19,209 bases of DNA. Source: Bacillota bacterium. Its GTDB lineage: Bacteria; Bacillota; Clostridia; Christensenellales; Aristaeellaceae. Both the position numbers and the translations under genes were made by a program. The notes beneath the pieces are model-generated. The model saw nothing but the letters and a program-made list of their open reading frames with translations. It had not been told where the DNA came from and did not search any database. The first letter of the stretch is position 1. Every line of letters starts with the position of its first letter. This document shows positions 1-6,438 of this stretch, piece by piece. The stretch spans positions 1-19,209 of the forward strand of contig JAEWRJ010000007.1 of NCBI GenBank assembly GCA_023460055.1, given 5' to 3'.

Positions 1-20
1 GCAGGTGCCGCTGTGAGGGA

Positions 21-91
21 TAACACGGCAGTCCCCGAGCGGTCAAGGGCCGCTTCGCTTTCCCCCTTGACCTTCGGGTCCTGCCGTGTTA
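21..91. repeat. Long imperfect palindrome (hairpin)
   Basis: Nested inverted repeat. The outer arms TAACACGGCAG (21-31) and CTGCCGTGTTA (81-91) match perfectly over 11 bp. A middle pair CCCGA/TCGGG (34-38 / 74-78) and an inner 9-bp pair GGTCAAGGG/CCCTTGACC (41-49 / 64-72) continue the stem, leaving a 14-nt loop at 50-63. It could be the terminator of a gene left of the window or a copy of a dispersed palindromic element. No run of T follows it, so a simple intrinsic terminator is less likely. Confidence 0.7.
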
Positions 92-104
92 GTTTGCAGC
101 CAAG

Positions 105-127
105 GGGGCAAAGGCAAGCTTTGCCCC
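105..127. repeat. Short perfect hairpin
   Basis: A perfect 9-bp inverted repeat, GGGGCAAAG (105-113) and CTTTGCCCC (119-127), around a 5-nt loop. Further weak palindromes follow: CAATCG/CGATTG (146-151 / 181-186) with CCAC/GTGG just outside, and GTCCC/GGGAC (198-202 / 207-211). Together with the palindrome at 21-91 they make most of the first 210 bases foldable. No gene was recognised here. Confidence 0.55.
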
Positions 128-223
128 AGTACTACGGAGCCACCTCAATCGAGGTTTACACAAAATATGCGGCGCTACCGCGATTGTGGTTCCTGGCGTC
201 CCTTAGGGGACACCCTGCCGTAC

Positions 224-278
224 CCCTATTGCTTCCCCATTGCTTCCCCATTGCTTCCCTATCGCTTCCCTATCGTTC
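224..278. repeat. Five 11-bp pyrimidine-rich tandem repeats
   Basis: Five consecutive 11-bp units of the form CCCYATYGCTT occupy 224-234, 235-245, 246-256, 257-267 and 268-278; units 2 and 3 are identical and the last is the most diverged. The array ends three bases before the ribosome binding site AAAAGGAGGT of the next gene. Being close to one helical turn per unit and polypyrimidine on the + strand, it could be a slippage-prone spacer or a regulatory leader. Function unknown. Confidence 0.75.
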
Positions 279-298
279 GAAAAAGGAGGTTCATCCCC

Positions 299-940
299 AT
301 GCCCTTTGATGTTAAAAAGGCGTTCAAAGACCTGTATGCCCCCAAGCCGGGGCCGCGCCTGGTCACGGTGCCGCCGGCGCGCTTCATCGCCGTGCGGGGG
401 CAGGGCAATCCCAACGATCCGCAGGGCGAGTATGCCCGCGCGGTGCCGATGCTGTATGCCGTCATCTACACCATCAAGATGAGCAAAATGGGCAGCCGCG
501 CGATAGACGGCTTTGAGGATTTTGTGGTGCCGCCGCTGGAGGGCTTGTGGTGGATGCCGGGTATCGCGGGCGTCGACTACGCGCATAAGGAGCGGTTCAA
601 CTGGATATCCATGATCCGACTGCCGGATTTTGCGGGCGATGAGGTCATCGCTTGGGCAAAGGAGGAAGCGCGAAGCAAAAAGGATGTCGACACCTCCGCC
701 GTCGAAGTCTTCCGCTACGATGAGGGGCTTTGTGTGCAATGCCTGCACGCGGGGCCCTTTGACGACGAGCCGGCGACGCTTGAGAAGATGCTGAGCTTTA
801 TGCGGGATGAGGGCTGCCGGAGCGATTTCTCGCGGCGCTATCATCATGAGATCTATCTGAGCGATCCCAGGCGCACGGAGCCGGAGAAGCTGCGCACCAT
901 CATGCGCCATCCGGTCATCCGGATAGAAGGAGAAAAGTAA
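299..940 (+). CDS. GyrI-like small-molecule-binding domain protein
   Basis: Predicted cytosolic protein of 213 residues related to the GyrI-like (SHS2/AraC-effector) family of stand-alone ligand-binding proteins (COG4832 type). Two halves are visible: an N-terminal half with VPPARFIAVRGQGNP near residues 20-40, and a C-terminal half with the characteristic LHAGPFDDEPAT, then HHEIYLSDPRR and TIMRHPV close to the end. Members bind small molecules or cations; no catalytic role can be read here and no DNA-binding domain is present. The start is the ATG at 299, because AAAAGGAGGT lies 8 nt upstream; the reading frame is open back to 86 but that extension covers repeats and lacks protein-like character. 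The stop abuts the TTG start of the next gene, so the two are probably co-translated. Family assignment is strong, function is not known. Confidence 0.88.
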   Translation: MPFDVKKAFKDLYAPKPGPRLVTVPPARFIAVRGQGNPNDPQGEYARAVPMLYAVIYTIKMSKMGSRAIDGFEDFVVPPLEGLWWMPGIAGVDYAHKERFNWISMIRLPDFAGDEVIAWAKEEARSKKDVDTSAVEVFRYDEGLCVQCLHAGPFDDEPATLEKMLSFMRDEGCRSDFSRRYHHEIYLSDPRRTEPEKLRTIMRHPVIRIEGEK

Positions 941-2017
941 TTGGGACTGGATAGTTCATTGAATATCCGTGTCGGGCGCATGGAGCAGGGGCCGCTGAAC
1001 CTGATCACGGATGTGCCCGGCCTGCGGGTGGGGCACGTGACGCTGGCGGATGGCCCGTCGCAGACGGGCGTGACCGCCATCCTGCCGCATGGCGGCAACT
1101 GCTTTGAGGAAAAGCTGCCCCTGGGGTTCCATATCATCAACGGTTTTGGCAAATCCATGGGCCTTGTGCAGGCCGGGGAACTGGGCCAGCTGGAGACGCC
1201 CATCATCCTGACCAACACCCTGTCTGCCGGCACAGCCTTCACGGCCCTTTGCCGCTATATGATGGAACGCAATCCCGAAATCGGCCGGGAGACGGGCACT
1301 GTGAACCCGATGGTCATGGAGTGCAACGATGGCTGGCTGAACGATATCCGCGGCCTGCACCTGAAGGAGAGCGAGGTGCTGGAGGCAATCGAGGCGGCGG
1401 ATATCGTCTTTGAAGAGGGGGCGGTGGGGGCTGGGCGCGGGATGATTTGCCATGGTCTCAAGGGCGGCATCGGCTCCGCCTCCCGCGTGTTTGAGATCGC
1501 GGGCAGCCGCTATACCCTGGGGGTGCTGGCCCTGACCAACCACGGCGAGCTGGAGAATCTTTGTGTCGCCGGACGGCAGGTCGGGCAGGCGGCGCGGGCG
1601 CTGATTGAAGGCGGCTGGCGTTCCCCTGCGTCCTCTATTCAGCCGCCCAGGGAAGATAAGGGCTCGGTGATCCTGATCGCCGCGACCGATCTGCCCATGA
1701 GCGCGGCGCAGTTAAAGCGCGTCGCCAGGCGGGCCGTCGCGGGGCTCAGCCGCACAGGCAATGCCATCGGGCACGGCAGCGGCGAGATCGCCCTGTGTTT
1801 CAGCACAGCCAACCGCATCCGCCACTTTGACAAGGCTGATTTCAGGACTGTCCAGGAACTCAATGAGCGCCACATCGGCCTGCCCTTTCACGCCATCGCC
1901 GAGGCAGCGGAGGAAGCGGTGCTGAGCTCCATGTTCCGCGCGCGGGCAGTGGAAGGCCGGGACGGCCACAGGGCGGAGAGCCTGGCGGAGGTCTGGAAAG
2001 CGCTGGGGGAAAGATAA
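941..2017 (+). CDS. P1 family (DmpA/BapA-type) aminopeptidase
   Basis: Predicted 358-residue Ntn-hydrolase of the S58/P1 family, whose studied members (DmpA, BapA) remove N-terminal residues from D-amino-acid or beta-amino-acid peptides after self-cleavage into two chains. Visible motifs are ITDVPGLRVGH near residues 22-32, NTLSAGTAFTALC near 92-104, and the self-processing region RTGNAIGHGSGEIALCFSTANR at 271-292; by family analogy cleavage falls between Gly279 and Ser280, making Ser280 the nucleophile. No signal peptide is seen, so it is probably cytosolic. The TTG at 941 is chosen because AAGGAG ends 8 nt before it and it directly follows the stop of the GyrI-like gene; the first in-frame ATG (980) has no good ribosome binding site. 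It ends with tandem TAA codons, the second inside the first copy of a downstream repeat. Substrate unknown. Confidence 0.92.
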   Translation: MGLDSSLNIRVGRMEQGPLNLITDVPGLRVGHVTLADGPSQTGVTAILPHGGNCFEEKLPLGFHIINGFGKSMGLVQAGELGQLETPIILTNTLSAGTAFTALCRYMMERNPEIGRETGTVNPMVMECNDGWLNDIRGLHLKESEVLEAIEAADIVFEEGAVGAGRGMICHGLKGGIGSASRVFEIAGSRYTLGVLALTNHGELENLCVAGRQVGQAARALIEGGWRSPASSIQPPREDKGSVILIAATDLPMSAAQLKRVARRAVAGLSRTGNAIGHGSGEIALCFSTANRIRHFDKADFRTVQELNERHIGLPFHAIAEAAEEAVLSSMFRARAVEGRDGHRAESLAEVWKALGER

Positions 2018-2093
2018 TAACTCAAGATCCACTGCAATAACTCAACAAAATAACTCAAATGTTAAGACGGATTGGCTTGACATTTGAGTTATT
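2016..2093. promoter_or_regulatory. Four copies of AATAACTCAA with a 15-bp inverted repeat
   Basis: The 10-mer AATAACTCAA occurs as direct copies at 2016-2025, 2036-2045 and 2049-2058, and inverted (TTGAGTTATT) at 2084-2093. The third and the inverted copy form the core of a perfect 15-bp inverted repeat, AAATAACTCAAATGT (2048-2062) and its complement (2080-2094), around 17 nt. There is no GC-rich stem or T run, so it is unlike an intrinsic terminator and more like an operator array or mobile-element end. It sits about 190 bp upstream of the AlbA_2/HATPase gene, its likeliest target. Confidence 0.6.
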
Positions 2094-2230
2094 TGGATAA
2101 ATAAATCATTGCAAATTGTGTAGAAGTCTTCATGCCCTTAAAAAAATAGAATTATCTGAAAATATCTTAAAAAATCAAAAAATTATAAAAATATCTGAAA
2201 AAAATCAAAAATTAATAGAAATATGATTGA

Positions 2231-2260
2231 AAATTTCAAACAGATAGTGTAAATTTCAAA
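2231..2260. promoter_or_regulatory. AAATTTCAAA direct repeat before the regulator gene
   Basis: AAATTTCAAA occurs at 2231-2240 and again at 2251-2260, exactly 20 bp apart (about two helical turns), immediately upstream of the ribosome binding site GGAGGTGG at 2265-2272. The region 2095-2260 is otherwise very AT-rich, with degenerate copies of ATCTGAAAA and AAAATCAAAAA, so chance AT repeats are possible. The same-face spacing and position fit an autoregulatory operator; this is inference. Confidence 0.35.
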
Positions 2261-2280
2261 TATTGGAGGTGGTATAAGAA

Positions 2281-3714
2281 ATGACTACTGAAGCACTGAA
2301 GGAATTGATAAGAGGAATTAGAGAAACCGGCGCAGAAACACAGACAATTGAAGTAAAAAGCGCTCATGATGGAACACCTACTCGTCTGTATGATTCCCTA
2401 TCCAGCTTTTCAAATCAAGATGATGGTGGAATAATTCTATTTGGATTAGATGAAAAGAATGGTTTTGCACCGGTCGGAGTATATGATGCCCAGGATTTGC
2501 AAAAGCATGTTGCAGAGCAGTGCAAAGAGATGGAACCTCCCGTCAGGCCTTTGTTCTCGATTCTGCAAGAGGGAGAACTGGTTTTTCTATCAGCTGAGAT
2601 ACCTGCTGTTGACATCAGTGAGCGCCCCTGTCACTATAAGGGAAAAGGAAGACTGAAAGGTTCATATGTCAGAGTGGGCGAGGCGGATGAACTGATGACC
2701 GAATATGAGATCTATAGCTATGAAGCGTTCAGGAAAAAGTATCAAGACGATGTTCGCCCGGTAACCAGGGTCAGCCTTTCGGCGTTGGATCAGAATCAAT
2801 TAGCTGCTTATTTGCTGAGTGTAAAAGTAGAAAAGCCAAATCTATCCGCGTTGAGTGATGATCAAATCATTGATCTGATGAGTGTGATGAGAGATGGTCG
2901 GGCAACAATGTGGGCAACACTGTTATTCAGTCCCTTCCCGCAGGCATATTTCCCTCAGTTAGGTATCATTGCCACCGTTGTTCCGGGGCTTGGTCTGGGA
3001 GACACCGCCGCACTAGGTGAAAGGTATCTGGATAACAAGCGTATTGAGGGGAATATTCCTGCCATGCTTGATGAAGGATTAAACTTTGTCCGCGCCAATA
3101 TGCGGGTCAAAACCATGATTGACGGAGTAACCGGAAAACGCTTTGATAAGCCTGCATATCCGATGGCGGCAGTACGCGAAGTGCTGCTAAATGCTTTGGT
3201 ACATAGGGATTACAGCATACATACAGAGGGAATGCCTATTCAGTTAATTATGTATTCAAACAGAATGGAAGTAATAAACCCCGGCGGATTGTATGGCAGG
3301 ATGCGGATAGATCAAATAGGCAAGGTTCAGCCAGACACGAGAAACCCCGTTTTAGCCACTTCATTGGAAGTGTTGAGAATAACTGAAAATCGATACTCAG
3401 GTATTCCAACGATCAGACGAGAAATGCAGGCAGCAGGATCACCGGACCCTGTTTTTGAGGATAAGCGCGGCATGTTCAAGGTAACACTGTTTCAGGCCGA
3501 TGACCGGGTGGTGACACAACAGCAGGAAACACTTTTGGAGTTTTGCAACATTGCGCGATCCAGAACGGAGATTGCTGATTTCCTGCAAATAAAGTCCCAG
3601 AGCTACGCGATCAAGACCTACGTTCAGCCGCTTATAGATAGTGGACATATTAGGCTTTTATATCCGCAGACGCCATCATCATCCAAGCAAAGGTATCAAA
3701 CGATCGGTTTATAA
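2281..3714 (+). CDS. AlbA_2 / HATPase_c_4 regulator-like ATP-binding protein with C-terminal winged helix
   Basis: Protein of 477 residues with the COG2865 architecture (putative transcriptional regulators, often mislabelled RecG-like). The N-terminal AlbA_2 (Schlafen AAA_4) domain shows E24-V-K-S-A and SLSSFSNQDDGGIILFGLDE at 39-58. A GHKL-type ATP-binding domain carries REVLLNALVHRDYS at 299-312 and INPGGLYG at 332-339. A winged-helix-like C-terminus (SRTEIADFLQIKSQSYAIK) starts near residue 428. Family members are thought to bind DNA; targets are unknown. The start follows GGAGGTGG by 8 nt. Base composition and codon use (many AGA, ATA, TTA, AAT) contrast with the GC-rich neighbours, suggesting acquisition. 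It appears single, preceded by operator-like repeats, and its last 6 bp overlap the end of the convergent methyltransferase gene. It might act in host regulation or defence; the sequence does not decide. Confidence 0.88.
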   Translation: MTTEALKELIRGIRETGAETQTIEVKSAHDGTPTRLYDSLSSFSNQDDGGIILFGLDEKNGFAPVGVYDAQDLQKHVAEQCKEMEPPVRPLFSILQEGELVFLSAEIPAVDISERPCHYKGKGRLKGSYVRVGEADELMTEYEIYSYEAFRKKYQDDVRPVTRVSLSALDQNQLAAYLLSVKVEKPNLSALSDDQIIDLMSVMRDGRATMWATLLFSPFPQAYFPQLGIIATVVPGLGLGDTAALGERYLDNKRIEGNIPAMLDEGLNFVRANMRVKTMIDGVTGKRFDKPAYPMAAVREVLLNALVHRDYSIHTEGMPIQLIMYSNRMEVINPGGLYGRMRIDQIGKVQPDTRNPVLATSLEVLRITENRYSGIPTIRREMQAAGSPDPVFEDKRGMFKVTLFQADDRVVTQQQETLLEFCNIARSRTEIADFLQIKSQSYAIKTYVQPLIDSGHIRLLYPQTPSSSKQRYQTIGL

Positions 3715-4515
3715 AGACCCCACCAGCACATCCATCTCCATGCTGATAGCTGTCAGCTTTTCTACCTCCAGATCCTGCGCATCCACATGCGACAGCATCG
3801 GGGTCATGCGCGCGATGTCGCGGGCCTGCCGGGGTGTCAGCGGCAGGCTCCAGCGGAGGTGCCGCTCCTCTATCAGGCGGGCATTCTGCTTGAAATAGTC
3901 GATGGTGCTCCGGTTTGAGTAATCGCTGCTTTGAAGGCGGCTGCCAGCCAGCTCCCGCAGCTCTTTGAGGTAGCCGCTGCCGGGGACGGCCTTGATGATC
4001 AGGCCGCCCTTGGTGAGCACGCGGCCGAACTCCGCGTAGCTGGCGGGGGTCAGAATATTGAGGATGGCGGCGGCCTGCCCGTTTTTGACCGGGATGTCGC
4101 CCAGGTCGGCCACCATCCAGAGGATATCCTTTGACAGGCGCGAGGCCAGGCGGATGGCTTCCTTGGAGATATCAAAACCGATGCCCCGGCAGGAGTAGCT
4201 ATCGGTGATCCGGCTTAAAAAGTAGCCTTCACCGCAGCCAGCGTCCACGATGAGGGGGGAGGGGACTGTGACGCGCGCGTTTAAAATACCGGTGATCTCC
4301 CGGATCAGGGGCTCATAGAAGCCCGCCTGGTAGATCCGTTGCCTGCTTTCAAACAGGCTGCGGGGATAGGTATCATCCCTGGCGGCGCAGAAGTTGACAT
4401 AGCCGGTCTTTGACAGGTCAAAGCAGTGACCCTTCTTGCAGATCAGGCTGTTCCCTCGCATAAAGACATGCTTTTTGCACACGGGACAGCGCACGGCGCT
4501 GAGGCATTGTTTCAC
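3709..4515 (-). CDS. RlmA-type 23S rRNA (guanine-N1)-methyltransferase
   Basis: Predicted 268-residue SAM-dependent methyltransferase of the RlmA/TlrB type, which methylates N1 of a guanine in helix 35 of 23S rRNA (G745 or G748 in E. coli numbering; which one cannot be told here). The N-terminal zinc finger has ligands Cys10, Cys13, Cys26 and His30, followed by FDLSKTGYVNF, and the SAM-binding motif I is DAGCGEG at 91-97. The start is GTG at 4515, preceded by AAAAGGAG at a good distance; there is no nearby ATG. It lies 12 nt downstream of the glycosidase gene, so its ribosome binding site sits just after that stop and the two are probably one transcript. The usual GDxxxM segment after GYVN is replaced by RDDTYPRSLFESRQ, a variant seen in clostridial members. 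Its 3' end overlaps the convergent AT-rich gene by 6 bp. Confidence 0.85.
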   Translation of the reverse strand: MKQCLSAVRCPVCKKHVFMRGNSLICKKGHCFDLSKTGYVNFCAARDDTYPRSLFESRQRIYQAGFYEPLIREITGILNARVTVPSPLIVDAGCGEGYFLSRITDSYSCRGIGFDISKEAIRLASRLSKDILWMVADLGDIPVKNGQAAAILNILTPASYAEFGRVLTKGGLIIKAVPGSGYLKELRELAGSRLQSSDYSNRSTIDYFKQNARLIEERHLRWSLPLTPRQARDIARMTPMLSHVDAQDLEVEKLTAISMEMDVLVGSL

Positions 4516-4527
4516 GGAAAGCTCCTT

Positions 4528-5502
4528 TTACTGATCGCTGCCTGTTGCCGCCGGGGAAGTGCCAAAGCCGATCAGGCTGCCGACCCCGCGGATGGTCTTG
4601 GAGGTGTTGGATTTGTTGATCATATCGCCCATGAACAGCAGCGCCGCTGTGCCGCCGCCGTCAAGGTTGAGGGCTTCGGTCGCGCCCAGGGCGATCATCC
4701 GCTCGGCCAGCCAGTTGAAGTGCTCGCCCCTTGAATCATCCGTGCGCCCGGTGACGGTCAGGATGATGTAGTGATTGGGCGCGATCATACCGATCGCGCA
4801 GCGCGGCTCATGGTAATAATAATAATCCGTTTCTTGCATGTGCGGGCCAAGCTCCCCTTCGCTGACCAGGATGGGGCCGAAGGCAAATGTATCCGTCACG
4901 CCCATGGCCAGGTATTCTTCGGCTGTGTATGCGTCGCTTAAAAATGTCTTCAGGCTCCCGTCATTGAAGCGGGCAATCACCTCAAGGTTGGGCAGGGAGG
5001 CGTGGTCGGCCTTGAAAGTTTCATTGCTGAGCACTTCGCCGCCGCGGATGATGATGCCCTGCGTGTGGCCGTCATTGAGCCTGCGGCTGAAATAGTCATC
5101 GCTGATGGCAAGGACAAGCCGGTTATCCCGAGCCAGCTTGATGGGGCTGATCATGCGTTTGCCGGGCTTTGAGCCGGGGGTGAGATAGCTTTGAAGCCTG
5201 GTATCTCCCCGCACCTTGATCTCGCTCTCAAACCAGACAAGGGCGGGATCGATCTGCTTGAATTGCCGGATGGTGACCGACAGCTCGGAGGAAAGATAGA
5301 TCCATACCCCTTCCTCGGGAGAGATCTTTACATACTCATCCTGCCCGTAAACCTCGGATAAAAAGCCTTCCGCGTCAAGAGGCAGGGCCTCTTCGGCCCG
5401 AACTCCAGCCCATGCTGTAAAAAATAAAAGGAGGCTCAGCATGGAGCACAAGCCTTTCTTTACATACCTGTCAAAGACAAATTTTCTGATGAGCAGACGC
5501 AT
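4528..5502 (-). CDS. Secreted phosphodiester glycosidase family protein (NAGPA domain)
   Basis: Predicted exported protein of 324 residues with a NAGPA (DUF2233) domain, the fold of the mammalian GlcNAc-1-phosphodiester 'uncovering enzyme'; bacterial members are often linked to exopolysaccharide or cell-wall glycan metabolism. The N-terminus has a basic stretch, a hydrophobic core at about 21-34 and a plausible signal peptidase site after VRA36. Domain motifs are TFAFGPILVSEGE, CAIGMIAPNHYIILTVTGR and, most diagnostic, NLDGGGTAALLF with Asp281. The ATG at 5502 is supported by GGGAGG 6 nt upstream; Met21 is a less likely alternative. It follows tlyA after 123 bp without a clear terminator and precedes the rRNA methyltransferase by 12 nt. 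A TATAAT overlapping the tlyA stop (5625-5630, minus strand) could serve as an internal -10, but no -35 supports it. Substrate unknown. Confidence 0.85.
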   Translation of the reverse strand: MRLLIRKFVFDRYVKKGLCSMLSLLLFFTAWAGVRAEEALPLDAEGFLSEVYGQDEYVKISPEEGVWIYLSSELSVTIRQFKQIDPALVWFESEIKVRGDTRLQSYLTPGSKPGKRMISPIKLARDNRLVLAISDDYFSRRLNDGHTQGIIIRGGEVLSNETFKADHASLPNLEVIARFNDGSLKTFLSDAYTAEEYLAMGVTDTFAFGPILVSEGELGPHMQETDYYYYHEPRCAIGMIAPNHYIILTVTGRTDDSRGEHFNWLAERMIALGATEALNLDGGGTAALLFMGDMINKSNTSKTIRGVGSLIGFGTSPAATGSDQ

Positions 5503-5625
5503 AACCTGCCTCCCGTGTACATGGTGACATGCGGCCAGGATCCTCCGGGTATCGGGGCATATCCCGTACCCGCCTGACCGGAGCCGGCCACCGCTTGCTG
5601 AACGCGCGGAGCGCCGCCACCCGCA

Positions 5626-6438
5626 TTATACTTCTTCCGCCCCCCGGAGCGCTATATGGGCTTCGCTGACAAGCGCTGTGATGTCTTCATCGCTGAGCGG
5701 TTCGCCCGCGCCCGGGCGGATATCCGCCAGGAATTCGATATTGCCCTTGGGCCCTTTGATGGGCGACCAGGTGAAGCCCCGAACACTCCAGCCAATGACA
5801 GGGCAAAAGTCCCTGATCTCGCGCAGCACCCGCTCATGCGTCGCGGCCTCGCGCACTACCCCGTTTTTGCCCACCTGGCCGCGCCCCGCCTCAAACTGGG
5901 GCTTGACCAGGGTGAGGAAACGACCTTCTTCGCCCATGATCGCAGCGGCGGCGGGCAGGACCAGCTTGATGGAAATAAAGCTCACGTCCATCACCGTGAG
6001 GGTGGGATGATCAGGAAACTGCTCGGGCGAAAGCGCCCTTGCGTTGGTCCGCTCCATCACCGCGACACGCGGGTCCTGTCTCAATTTCCAATCCAGCTGG
6101 CCATAGCCCACGTCGATCGCGTAGACTTTTTTCGCCCCCGCCCGCAGCAGCACATCCGTAAAGCCGCCCGTGGCCGCCCCGATGTCCATGCAGACAAGAT
6201 CCCTGACATCCGCCTGGAAGAACGTCAGGGCTTTTTCAAGCTTGTGCGCCCCGCGGCTGGCAAAAGGGGCGATATCGCCCCTTAAAATCAGGTTGGCTTC
6301 CTCGTCCATTATCTGGGCAGGCTTCAGCACCTTGACCTCGTCCACATAGACGCGCCCGGCCATGATGAGCTTCTGGGCCTGCTCGCGGCTGGCGGCAAGG
6401 CCCTTGACCGCCATCAATACATCTGCTCTTTGCTTCAC
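5626..6438 (-). CDS. tlyA: TlyA family rRNA 2'-O-methyltransferase
   Basis: Predicted 270-residue S4-domain/FtsJ-like methyltransferase (often called hemolysin A). Mycobacterial TlyA methylates the 2'-OH of a 16S and a 23S rRNA cytidine, giving capreomycin sensitivity. The S4 RNA-binding domain spans about 1-60, SRGAHKLEK lies at 61-69, the SAM motif DIGAATGGFTD at 85-95, VKPQFEAGR near 178-186 and SPIKGPKGNIEFL at 225-237. The K-D-K-E tetrad of FtsJ-type enzymes can be placed at Lys66, Asp151, Lys179 and Glu235. The start is GTG at 6438, overlapping the dxs stop as GTGA. No good ribosome binding site precedes it, which fits translational coupling to dxs. The dxs-tlyA order is common in Clostridia. 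Length is normal for the family. Confidence 0.95.
   Translation of the reverse strand: MKQRADVLMAVKGLAASREQAQKLIMAGRVYVDEVKVLKPAQIMDEEANLILRGDIAPFASRGAHKLEKALTFFQADVRDLVCMDIGAATGGFTDVLLRAGAKKVYAIDVGYGQLDWKLRQDPRVAVMERTNARALSPEQFPDHPTLTVMDVSFISIKLVLPAAAAIMGEEGRFLTLVKPQFEAGRGQVGKNGVVREAATHERVLREIRDFCPVIGWSVRGFTWSPIKGPKGNIEFLADIRPGAGEPLSDEDITALVSEAHIALRGAEEV

Noticed and set aside
86..298. N-terminal extension of the GyrI-like protein
   Set aside because: The extension is translated repeat DNA; the ATG at 299 has a near-perfect ribosome binding site and starts the conserved domain.
13..309. Open frame of 98 codons at the window start
   Set aside because: It runs through hairpins and the 11-bp tandem repeat, lacks a ribosome binding site and has no protein-like pattern.
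2016..2094. Intrinsic terminator of the aminopeptidase gene
   Set aside because: The stem is AT-rich with a 17-nt loop and no T run, and the same 10-mer occurs outside the stem, which fits binding sites better.
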